Part shown: positions 46,497 to 55,389 of the stretch, in pieces
Layout of the letters: each line of letters begins with the position of its first letter
Position numbering within the stretch: the first letter of the stretch is position 1
Origin: Immersiella caudata
Lineage: Eukaryota; Ascomycota; Sordariomycetes; Sordariales; Lasiosphaeriaceae
Direction: 5' to 3'
Assembly: GCA_030512335.1 (NCBI GenBank)
Contig: JAULSU010000003.1
Location: 4,774,001-4,838,000 of the forward strand
DNA length: 64,000 nucleotides
Made by a program: the position numbers and the translations under genes
Notes under the pieces: generated by a model
Databases searched by the model: none
The model's input: only the letters and a program-made list of their open reading frames with translations
Told to the model about the DNA's origin: nothing

Positions 46497-47727
46497 ATGC
46501 CTGTTAACGTGTTCTCGGACTTTGGCGACCACTACAATGTCCTTGGAGTCCAGCCCACTGCCACGGAACGTGAGATCCGAACTGCGTATCTGAAAGTGGT
46601 CCGAATAGTGCACCCTGACGAGCCGGCAATACCTTCGACAATAACGCTGCCACTCAGCGGATCACTCAAGCCTACCATATCTTGAATGACGAGCAATCGC
46701 GCACCGTCTACCATGAGAAACTGGCCAAACAAAGGCGAGAACAAAGGGAAAATACCAAAACTCCCCGAAATGGCCCTCTCCGCTCCAGCTCGACTCGACT
46801 GAGCACAGCCCGAGCCAAACCCTCAACATCAACCTCGTCATCCTCTTCTTCCCCTCCCCGCCCCCTACTGCGCGTCCTATAGCTAAACACCCCCAAACCT
46901 TCAACAACCCCCCCCCCCCCCCTTCCCCGGAGACCACAAACTCCCCCCCCCCCCAAACCCCTTCAACCCCTCACCCCCTCCCAAACCCCAACTTCAAACC
47001 CTAAACCACCAACCCCCTCGCGCCGCCGGTCCCGTCTTGGCATCCAACCCCGACGCCAATTCAAGGGTTATCCTTGGCCTCCCTCTCGCATCGACAACGA
47101 CGGGCACATCGCTCGCCACTGCCGCTTCCACACCGAACAATCCAGACCCATGGATGATTCGTATAACTGCTGGTCGCCCGTTTCCTACCTTTCTCGCCCC
47201 AAGGCGATATACCGCGCGCCGTTCTGCAAGTGTGGAACGTGCCGGCTGAACTTCAAGAAGATGGTCGTTGAGAAGATTGAGGAGCTTGGGGTGGCCGAGG
47301 AAAGATTGAAGTTGGTGTCGAGGGCAAGGTATGATTTGCAGATACGGGTGCCGGCACGGGAGGAGTTGGAGAGGAGGGGGTACTCTGGGTGGTTGTGGGA
47401 GGGGGTTAGTAGTATCTTGGATGAGGTCGGCAAGTGTCGGAGTGTCCTGGAGGGGACGCTGGTGGAGGGGATGGAGGAGGTGATTTGGTGTCCGAATTGT
47501 AAGCTTAATGGGTACGCGAGGGTGAAGAGGACGAAGAAGGTGGGAGAGAGGGTGTATAAGATGGGGTTGTTGAAAGGACGGAGAGGACGGAGAGGATGGA
47601 GAAGGAGGTGCGGGGGATTTTGCAGTTCAGGATGGGAGCGGTCCCGCTGGGGTATAGAAGTTGGACTGATTTGGAGGGTGCTGTTAAGGGGATGGTGAAA
47701 TTCTGTTCTTCCCAGAGGGCTGAGTAG
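46497..47727 (+). pseudogene. J-domain (DnaJ-like) protein gene broken by frameshifts
   Basis: ATG 46497 opens a J domain: DHYNVLGVQPTATEREIRTA and VVRIVHPDE with the HPD triad. One base is missing just after it, and the rest (NNAATQRITQAYHILNDEQ, SRTVYHEKLAKQRR) lies in another frame. A Ser/Pro region then runs into C15 (46908-46922) and C12 (46943-46954) tracts. The C-terminal part (PFCKCGTCRLNFKKMVVEKI, EELERRGYSGWLW, VIWCPNCK) is open in a third frame from about 47150. Near 47575 a further shift leads to LGYRSWTDLEGAVKGM and the end at 47727. Three or more disruptions argue for a pseudogene. Sequence error at the C-runs could explain one of them, but not the one inside the J domain. Confidence 0.75.
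46908..46954 (+). repeat. Two long C homopolymers (15 and 12)
   Basis: C15 at 46908-46922 and C12 at 46943-46954, both inside the J-domain pseudogene. Similar runs occur elsewhere in the window: 26537-26546 (10), 29236-29248 (13) and 34442-34458 (17). Confidence 0.95.
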
Positions 47728-48015
47728 GGCTACACTTTCTAGGTTGGAAAACGGCGGCAATCCGGACCTAGATAGTCGTAAGAAACCCTTGTGAAGGCAA
47801 GTACACGAATCCTGACCTGGAACGAGAGTGGAAAGGAAACCACCTGCCCTGGTAGGTATTCTCATAATAGAAGCTTCAAGGGCAGGTTAACTGGGCAGGA
47901 ACGGGTTTTGTATCATCAGCGTGTCGAGTCTCCCGTATTACCAGCATCGGTTAACTCCAGGGGTTTTATTTGGTATTCGAAGCCTAAAAGTTCTTTTTGA
48001 GGGCGTGTGCTCGCA

Positions 48016-48885
48016 TCACTGAAACTGAGTAATAAACCTCCACGCCGCCGCCGGCGTGAACGTCTTCTCCCCATTGTTCCCACTCCCCCCGTCCCACGGC
48101 GCCATCCAATGCTGCCCATCAAACGCAATATACCACACCGGAAACCCTTCCTTGCATCCCTGATACTCCGTCAAGATATGCGGCGTCCTGCTATTCGCAA
48201 CCGGCTCTCTAGCATTCGTCGCTGCGCAGCCATTGCGCTTGACGTACAAATCACGGGTTGTGCGTCCCCCTTGAATTCCATCACTCACTCCGTGGACTAT
48301 GAGCGCCGCCATGGGGTCATCGACGCATCCGCTGCTGCCGTCAATGGGGCCGCCGCCATCCAGGATGATGACGCCGCGGTGAGAGCTAGCACGTTTGCAG
48401 GAAAGAGCCTTGGTGAAGGCACCGCCGTGGCTGAAACCGATGGAAAAGACTTGTTTCTCGTTGACGCACAATCCAGCAGATAGTTGGGCGAGCATGGCGT
48501 CGAAAAAGGCGTAGTCCTCGTCGTTTCGGTTGTACCAAGCCTTGTTGAGGGCGTCAGGGGCGACCAAAATGGCGCTTTCCTTGGCCAGGGGCTGTAGGCC
48601 AAAGTAGGGGAATGAGCCAGGGGGTTGGACAAGTGTGCCTCGGACAGTGACGTCCATGTTGTCGTTTGCGCCGTGCCAGCCGAAGACGACTCGGTAGGGA
48701 TGGGTAGAGTTGTAGTTGACGGGTAGTTGCAGGGTGTATTGTCGTGATTTGCCGTTGACTGTGAGCTTTTGGACGCCGGTGTTGAGGCTTCCCGCTTTTC
48801 CGCACCCGGCTGTGGCCGCTAGGACGCCATTGGAGATGGAGGCCAGGCCTAGCAAGGTGACAGTGAGGACTGAAGGGCCCCACAT
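48016..48885 (-). CDS. Secreted feruloyl esterase (CE1-like, FaeC type)
   Basis: A single exon of 289 residues. The signal peptide is MWGPSVLTVTLLGLASISNG. The mature protein starts with the family's CGKAG, then RQYTLQLPVNYNSTHPYRVVFGWHG, the beta-sandwich and oxyanion strand of CE1 esterases. The nucleophile elbow is IGFSHGGAF (Ser in GFSHGG). The likely catalytic His is in YIAFDGQHWMAPWDGG near the C-terminus, and Asp lies in LDGGGPIDG or nearby. Conserved cysteines (CGK, LCVN, SCKR, GCVDD) fit disulfides. It would release ferulic acid from plant cell-wall arabinoxylan, outside the cell. No cellulose-binding module is attached. Polyhydroxybutyrate depolymerases share the fold, but the sequence is closer to FaeC. 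Confidence 0.9.
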   Translation of the reverse strand: MWGPSVLTVTLLGLASISNGVLAATAGCGKAGSLNTGVQKLTVNGKSRQYTLQLPVNYNSTHPYRVVFGWHGANDNMDVTVRGTLVQPPGSFPYFGLQPLAKESAILVAPDALNKAWYNRNDEDYAFFDAMLAQLSAGLCVNEKQVFSIGFSHGGAFTKALSCKRASSHRGVIILDGGGPIDGSSGCVDDPMAALIVHGVSDGIQGGRTTRDLYVKRNGCAATNAREPVANSRTPHILTEYQGCKEGFPVWYIAFDGQHWMAPWDGGSGNNGEKTFTPAAAWRFITQFQ

Positions 48886-49685
48886 CTTGAAGAATAGGGG
48901 GATAGCTTGGTGTTCCGAGATTCTGGTGTTTGTTTTGGTTGAACTGTCCGGAGGGAGGAGAGCCTAAACCGTGAGGGACAATTAGAGCCTGAGGGAAACC
49001 AGGAAGAGCCGAGAGAAAATCCAACTCAGCGGGCACCAAGTTGTACGTATATATCGTATCGTGGTCAAATACTAGGCCCGTTCGTCCGGCTCGCTTTTGT
49101 CCTACATGTATTTGTGGCGACAATGACGCTAGCCCCGTACGAAGTGGGAACATATACCCCCTTTCCAACGTGGCTGGTCCGTGTTAATCGAGATGAACTC
49201 TGAATCTACATTAATAGTAAGCCCACTCTAACTCAATATAATGCATTGATGTGGACGCGCCTCTGGGCCAGTTCCCGAAGCGGTGAGGTGGATTCTAGAG
49301 ATCGGGTCACCAGCACACCACCAGGAACAGAGACATAGGGGGGCTTCAATCGACAGTGCCATGCCCGGCAGGTGTCAAATTGGATCGTCCCGGGCGGGGA
49401 TTTTCAAATCCCGGCGCCAAGGTAAGGTACAGTGGAGTGGATAGAGCCGAAAATGCGGGGGATAAATAGCACTTGGTTTCTCTCCCCCGAAGGGGAAATC
49501 TCCATCCGTCTGTGATAGGCGCGCTTCAAACACCAAAAGTAGACACAGATTGGTGTGGATAGCCCAGCACGAAAGCCCAAGGTGTAAAGAGTTCCGATTA
49601 TGATGAAGAACTCAGGAACCCGAAGAAATGCCACCAGTCAATCTAGATGTTGGGGATACAAAGGGAGTGTAATTGGTAAAACAAA
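48886..49685. other. Intergenic, 0.8 kb, no gene seen
   Basis: Promoter of the esterase (minus strand) and 3' region of the F-box gene. Frames are short and without domain content. Confidence 0.5.
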
Positions 49686-51407
49686 TCATCCGCACCAGTC
49701 ATGTTCATGCCCCTCCAAATCCGCAAGAGGGTTCACCTTCGTCTTCCCGAGCACGTAGTCGGCAGCTGCCTTGCAAAGCAGTTCCTCCTCCGAAAGAATG
49801 CCGTCGGCCCAACGCTGAAGCATCTCAGCCTCATCGTCGGGTCTCCTATCTTCCACCATATCGAATCCTCCTCCGCAAGGGGCAGACAACGCGACATGAC
49901 ATTTCCTTCCGGCCTCGGACGAACGAACAATCTTGCTGCGTAGTACGTCCAAAGGATTCGTCCAGCCGCCGCCGCCGGACACGCCGATGTTTGAGAGGTG
50001 CAGGTTCTGGATCCTGACACAAATGCCGTCGAAGAACCTGACAAGCTCAGCTTCACTGAACGTAACACCGGAAATGGCGAGTTTCCTGATATTCGGGTAG
50101 GTGGCAGCGGCAAATACTGAGCCAGAAGGGTTGTACATGTCAGCCGTATGGTGTACTGGGCCCGATTGGCCACGCTGAATCCTTAGGCAATATAAGTTGA
50201 TGTCAAGTTCTTCAAGGCTAGGCAGAGATAGAGTCGTGCTGATGTAGCCGTTGACGCACTCTTGGTTTTTGGTCGACATGTGTTCGTAGCGCAACACCCC
50301 GCAATTTCCGGCGGAGATGTGCACTGAGCGGAGGGTCCGAAAGGAGCCGGTGAGGGGTGACCAGTTCGTGGAGAGACCTCCTGAACCACCTTCGCCTTGA
50401 TGCGCTGGTGGACACAGCTTCTCGAAGTTGCCCAGGAGGGGAATCGGCGTGGCGGAGAAGTGGGCGAATCGCGCTCCGGCTACGGCTTGGAGTGCGATGG
50501 GGAGCTTCCAGAGCAGCTCAGCAGGGGGGAGGTCTTGCGGCGACTTCTGGTTCTCAATAACCCTCCAGGCGTGCGCTGAGACCAAAACCTGCCGGAGGGT
50601 GTCGGGGTTGTTTGCAAGAACGGTTAGGCTATCTCTGAAGGTAAAATCCTCAGGGTCCATGTCCGGATAGTCCACGAATACGAGGCTCGACAGGGACGAG
50701 GTACGACTGATCGACTCGACAAGTGAGGAGACGAATGATCCGGTTTCCAAGAGCTCCTTCTGTTCTCGGTGCTTTCGGCAATACTCCTCATAAGACTGAG
50801 AAAGGATTTTCTGATAATCTTCGTATCTCTCTTTTTGATCGTCAGTAGCGCCGGTGGTGAACCAGCGACCCTTGTTTCCTCCCCCAACCCTCTGCCACTC
50901 CCTCCACGCGTGAGATATTTCTGAATATGTGCCCAACGCTTCGGAGATGGCGGTTTCGTCTCCTTCAAGCTCATCTTCAGGTATCTCATCGAGAAACTCA
51001 GTGTAAAAGTCGCATGATCTCTCCAACGTGCGAATTAGGCCTAGGTGCAAGTCTCTGAACCGAGATGGGGTGTCGGCGATCTCGGCGGGGCGATAGGCAA
51101 GCGACACGCGGACAATGCGCATGCCGGCAGCAATCAGGGGATTCCAAGTAAGTAGGTCGGCACGGCGGAGTGACTCCGGACTGATGAATACGCGCAGCTC
51201 GGGGAGGAGTAGATGTGAGGTTGCCTCGCAGAGTCTCCGACAGACTAAGCGCAGCGCTTGGATCGTCTTCAGGTAGTCATCGCCGGGGATCTGTCGCCAG
51301 TCGGCAGGCCCGGGCGCAGCACCCGGGAGGCGGTCGAATATTTCCAACAGAACTTCCTGAGGGAAATCCAGGAGGCTCAGCCGGTGGGTCTTGCAGTCGG
51401 AGGACAT
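49686..51407 (-). CDS. F-box protein
   Basis: A single exon of 573 residues from ATG 51407. Residues about 10-60 contain the F-box: LSLLDFPQEVLLEIFDRLPG, then IQALRLVCRRLCEATSHLLL. The rest is a fungal-type body with leucine-rich stretches (LPSLEELDINLYCLRI; YPNIRKLAISGVTFSEAELV; IQNLHLSNIGVSG) that may form degenerate LRRs. F-box proteins dock substrates to the SCF ubiquitin ligase. Cullins of SCF complexes are activated by neddylation, the process DCN1 in this window serves, though proximity is not a functional link. Target unknown. Intact frame and no intron. Confidence 0.88.
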   Translation of the reverse strand: MSSDCKTHRLSLLDFPQEVLLEIFDRLPGAAPGPADWRQIPGDDYLKTIQALRLVCRRLCEATSHLLLPELRVFISPESLRRADLLTWNPLIAAGMRIVRVSLAYRPAEIADTPSRFRDLHLGLIRTLERSCDFYTEFLDEIPEDELEGDETAISEALGTYSEISHAWREWQRVGGGNKGRWFTTGATDDQKERYEDYQKILSQSYEEYCRKHREQKELLETGSFVSSLVESISRTSSLSSLVFVDYPDMDPEDFTFRDSLTVLANNPDTLRQVLVSAHAWRVIENQKSPQDLPPAELLWKLPIALQAVAGARFAHFSATPIPLLGNFEKLCPPAHQGEGGSGGLSTNWSPLTGSFRTLRSVHISAGNCGVLRYEHMSTKNQECVNGYISTTLSLPSLEELDINLYCLRIQRGQSGPVHHTADMYNPSGSVFAAATYPNIRKLAISGVTFSEAELVRFFDGICVRIQNLHLSNIGVSGGGGWTNPLDVLRSKIVRSSEAGRKCHVALSAPCGGGFDMVEDRRPDDEAEMLQRWADGILSEEELLCKAAADYVLGKTKVNPLADLEGHEHDWCG

Positions 51408-51650
51408 TCCTCAGTGAAGGGTTCTTGTTCGGCTGAACTGTTGCTGCTTTTCAGCGTAAAGCGGGGAAAGCGTGTGCGTGGAATGCTAGCGGACAAACTG
51501 CACTGAGCCCCACTGTGCTAAACGCCTATCTCCGCAGCTCTTCCGAATCGCCTCATTCCGTCTCGCCAAGATGACTTCGACCTTGTCTTGTACATGTCAC
51601 GAACATCATAGCCGCGTGACGAGCAGTGCCCAAAGAGTGTGCTTACGGCA

Positions 51651-52381
51651 TTACTTTTTCTCTCCAAAAGCCATGCGGAGGAACATTCCCGGCCATGGAT
51701 CACGACCATCGGGCCTCTCGACTTCGAACCCCGCTACCCGTTCGAATCCCTGTGCTTCATAGAACCTGCCCCTACTAGTTAGCCTCACATCCCGCCTCAG
51801 TTCCAAATCGAAAAAAAAAAACATAAAACAAACACTCACTTGACCAGCTTCTCTCCATTCCCCGCCCAACAATCCACAAACATCACTTCCATCCCCAACT
51901 CCTCAGCCCATGCCTTCGCATGCCTCACCAGCGCTGCGCCCGCTCCTTTCCTGTAGGGTTTCGTCTCTTCCGCAAAACTCGTCACCAGCACCTCCAAAAA
52001 CATCCATTCTCCTTCCCTCTTAGTCTCGTGATCCAGATGCTTCTGCTCCAACAAGTACTTTGAGAAGTAATTCCCCCTCAGCGTGGAAGATCCCACTGGC
52101 ACCCATTCTCCCGATGGGGTTTCCGCTTCGATGATGAGCACGCGCACGGGCATGCCAGCGCCAGTGCGGAGGTACTCGGAGGCTTCGGCAATGGAGGAGG
52201 TGCGTTGTTCGTGGAAGTTGGGGCGCTCAGAGATGGGTTGGGTACCCCATTGCGTTTCGCTGCCGATGGTTGCGAGGTGGGGAATGCAAGAGTCGAAGGC
52301 GGAGGCGACGAAGAGGGCGTCGTCATTGGTGGGCGACGGGACAGCGTCGCGGATGCGAAAGGTGGGTGCTGTTATGGTCAT
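51651..52381 (-). CDS. GNAT-family N-acetyltransferase
   Basis: Two exons on the minus strand, 52381-51840 and 51765-51651, 218 residues. The intron is GTGAGT...GCAG, 74 nt; two other AG sites upstream (51779 and 51773 area) are also in frame, adding two or three residues. I chose the site that gives the classical GNAT junction KLVK-FYEAQGFERV. Earlier GNAT elements: SSIAEASEYL, WMFLEVLVTSFAEETKPYRK plus GAGAALVRHAKAWAEEL (acetyl-CoA pyrophosphate loop RKGAGAAL), and MEVMFVDCWAGN. It transfers an acetyl group from acetyl-CoA to an amine; substrate unknown. Starts about 170 nt from the divergent HET gene, so the two may share a promoter region. Confidence 0.88.
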
Positions 52382-52553
52382 GTTGGCGTGGGACAGGTTG
52401 AGTTGCAGGTTGTTATTGAGAAGAAATAATCGCGATCAACAAATGTGGAGATATAGAGAGGTTTGAGTCATGGCGATCGTGGCCGCTGTCGTAACGCCGT
52501 CGCGGCCCGGAAATAAATTGGGCCGCTTCTGATGAGTCTACTCGCACTTTACG

Positions 52554-55304
52554 ATGCCTGTTTCGGCATGTGTATGTCCCGAGTGCGAAATAAGTCGTAA
52601 GCCCTCTTGCTACTTTGCGCGCAGCAGGATTTCGTCGGCGTCAATGGATACTGTGGCGCCAAATGCGCACGAGTTCAGAGGCGACTCGAAGAAGCGCTCT
52701 AGCTCGCATGGAATCAAGAAAAATTGGGGTGCAGGCGACGCTCTGGCAAGCAACTGGTTGGTTGCCTGCCATGGCTGCTTCACACGACGCAGCTTCCGCG
52801 GTCGGCTTCCACCCCACACTCAGAACTGGCACGAAAACCGCAAAATGGCAGAATCCAACCCATCAGTCGCAGATTGCAATATTTGCCGGAGTGGATTCTT
52901 TGGCGACTTCGAGATAAAGAACGACATAGAAGCCCGAAAGCTGACCCCGGACCTCTCACTGGCGCTCTTCCACGGTGACTGCGACCGCTGCAACCGAGAG
53001 CTGCTTTCGGACACCGCGCTTTGCGCATTTTGCCAACACCTCCGTCTCCGCCATTTGCTTCTCTGCGTCGACTTCGAGCAGCCACCCTTCAAAAACATCC
53101 AGATAAAGTTCTGTGACTTCGAAGATGCGGTCAAGAGGGTCACGGTAGACGGCTGTACCTTTTGCCGTCTAGCCGTCCGCAGCGCGCTCCCGTATCGCTA
53201 CTTTTCTGGCGTTGCTGGCCCCAACGAGTTTGACTCCGCTACTCTCGCGCTGAGATTCAGCCAGGCCGGGATTCAGCCCACACTCTACTTCCCCGAGGCA
53301 TTAGCGCGGGTTGGATCCTGGGAAATGGGGCGCAACATCCGCTACCGACAAGCGAAGCCAGCGGGCGGATCGACCACCGACAGGGATTCGGAAGATGTCG
53401 AGTTGATCGAAAGTCATGTTGACTGGAACATGGCCTCTCGCTGGCTCTCCCAGTGTTGCGAACGCCACGAGAATTGCGCAGCCACGCAAATATCCATGCT
53501 CCCTGACAGTTTCCGCGTCATCGATATTCGACGGCGATGTCTTGTCCATCTACCCCCTGGCAGCGGCTTCATCGCGCTGAGCTACGTCTGGGGAAGAAAT
53601 CCAGATCCCACGAAGCTATTCGCGATAAAGTCGAACATCGAGAAGCTCCAAACCGAGGACGGCCTCCCAAAACCCCTCATGCCGGCCACTGTTGAGGACG
53701 CGATTGAAGCTTGCCGGAGAATCGGCGAGGATTACCTCTGGGTTGACCGTCTTTGCATCATACAGGATGACCCCCAGGATAAGCAAGATCAGATTGGTGC
53801 TATGGCTGCCATCTACTGGCTGGCCAAAGTCGCTATCATTGTGACCGATGGGGACAGCGACAGCGGCATTGCTGGTGTCAGCCGGGAGAGAAATCAGTTG
53901 CAGAGTTGCGCCGATGTCCTCGGGCTTGAGCTCGTCAATGAAGCCGTAAATTGGCGACGAATCGTCTCCAGCTCATGCGTCTGGTCGACACGGGGCTGGA
54001 CATACCAAGAGGCTATCCTTTCGTGGAGGAAGCTTTACCTCACCGGGTCACAGACTGTCTTTGAGTGTCGTGACCACATCTTGAGTGAGGATGGGTCCAC
54101 GGAGCATGCCGAGTTTTCCCTCCACGGACTTCGGCCCCAACCTTATATGTCCACTGTCGATCTCTTCTACAAGCACTTGCGTTCGTACCGCACACGGTCC
54201 CTTACCAACCAATCAGATATCTACAACGCCATCGACGGAGTGGCCAGCGCTCTCTACAGCGGGTCGGGCTCTCTGTGGAACGGCCTTCCCTTTCAAGAAT
54301 TCGATGAAGCTCTACTCTGGCATTTGGATCAGCCCTTGGGCGGGCCAACGGGGTTGATAGGCAATGAAACGACGCCCAGTTGGTCATGGTCCTCCACCAA
54401 CAAGGGGGTGGGCTTGTTGAACAGCTACAACGCATTCCAAGTCAGCTATTGCGACACAATTGTGGCCTGGGCGCGATTTGTCGGCTGCAATTCCGAAGCA
54501 GGATCGACGGCAGTTGAGAGCATCAGAAGGACCGAGGGCGCGAGGCCCCTGAGCCTGTTTCACGAAGATGAAGACGACTGTTACTGCACCGACTCGCAGT
54601 CGTCTACACCGGAGGAACTGGAAGAGAAACTCCTCTGCGTCGTCATCGCTTGGAGCGAAGGGTGCATTCAGACACCCTATCCGTTTGAGCACCCTTGCAA
54701 TACAACCTTTGCGGACCTGCGACTTGAAATCATGTTGAGATGGGAATGCCATCACGACTATTGGTTCGAGGCATTACGAGACACTATGATCACCGACGGA
54801 GAACAGCATCCAACGATCTCTTATGACTCGGCCGCTTTTGCCTCCGCGCAGTGCGCCTTCTTTCGGCTGCAAGGTTCGGGCCTACAAGATGGAAGCGGGT
54901 CATTCGGCAACCTCTGCATCATCGACAAAAGTGGTCAGCCTGCGGGGTTGCTTCTGGTACAGGACCCTCAACTGGGTCATGCTCTACTCGACACGGTGGG
55001 CAAGAAGTTTGAGTTCGTTGCCCTGTCCATCAGCACGTCTTGCGATGTTGTCCTGTCGGATGGGAGCTTGCGAGATGTTGCACTGATTGAATTCAGGCCA
55101 CGACCAGAGGATTCCTCCCCGTCCGTCAAGGGGCTTACGTTCTGGGACAGAAATGGGGATTACCTCTTTCCACTTCCTGTCGTCAACGTCATGATGATCC
55201 AAAGGGTGGGCGAGATGCTGGCGAAACGGATCACCATCGGTTGGATATATCTCACGTCTTGGTCAAAGGCGGAAAGGCAGTTTAACACCGTCTACTTGCA
55301 GTAG
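52554..55304 (+). CDS. HET-domain protein (heterokaryon incompatibility type)
   Basis: A single exon, 916 residues if the start is ATG 52554; ATG 52845 (MAESNPSVADCNICRSG) is an equally plausible start, since the first 97 residues look like leader sequence. A cysteine-rich N-terminal region (CNICRSG, CDRCNRELL, CAFCQHL, CTFCRL) precedes the HET domain. HET blocks: SGFIALSYVWGRNPD near residue 339, DYLWVDRLCIIQDDPQDKQD with IGAMAAIYWLA (about 395-430), and WSTRGWTYQEAILSWRKLYL (about 480). The C-terminal part carries the usual TPSWSWSS motif. HET proteins cause regulated cell death upon non-self fusion or other triggers. The frame is intact. It converges on the next HET gene with 85 bp between stops. 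Confidence 0.92.
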   Translation: MPVSACVCPECEISRKPSCYFARSRISSASMDTVAPNAHEFRGDSKKRSSSHGIKKNWGAGDALASNWLVACHGCFTRRSFRGRLPPHTQNWHENRKMAESNPSVADCNICRSGFFGDFEIKNDIEARKLTPDLSLALFHGDCDRCNRELLSDTALCAFCQHLRLRHLLLCVDFEQPPFKNIQIKFCDFEDAVKRVTVDGCTFCRLAVRSALPYRYFSGVAGPNEFDSATLALRFSQAGIQPTLYFPEALARVGSWEMGRNIRYRQAKPAGGSTTDRDSEDVELIESHVDWNMASRWLSQCCERHENCAATQISMLPDSFRVIDIRRRCLVHLPPGSGFIALSYVWGRNPDPTKLFAIKSNIEKLQTEDGLPKPLMPATVEDAIEACRRIGEDYLWVDRLCIIQDDPQDKQDQIGAMAAIYWLAKVAIIVTDGDSDSGIAGVSRERNQLQSCADVLGLELVNEAVNWRRIVSSSCVWSTRGWTYQEAILSWRKLYLTGSQTVFECRDHILSEDGSTEHAEFSLHGLRPQPYMSTVDLFYKHLRSYRTRSLTNQSDIYNAIDGVASALYSGSGSLWNGLPFQEFDEALLWHLDQPLGGPTGLIGNETTPSWSWSSTNKGVGLLNSYNAFQVSYCDTIVAWARFVGCNSEAGSTAVESIRRTEGARPLSLFHEDEDDCYCTDSQSSTPEELEEKLLCVVIAWSEGCIQTPYPFEHPCNTTFADLRLEIMLRWECHHDYWFEALRDTMITDGEQHPTISYDSAAFASAQCAFFRLQGSGLQDGSGSFGNLCIIDKSGQPAGLLLVQDPQLGHALLDTVGKKFEFVALSISTSCDVVLSDGSLRDVALIEFRPRPEDSSPSVKGLTFWDRNGDYLFPLPVVNVMMIQRVGEMLAKRITIGWIYLTSWSKAERQFNTVYLQ

Positions 55305-55389
55305 GTGGAGCAGAAGGAAATGGTGCCGTCGGCGAGCGAAGGACAAGACACAACCTGTGTGCCGGTCTCGAGAACTGGAGGTGATGGAC

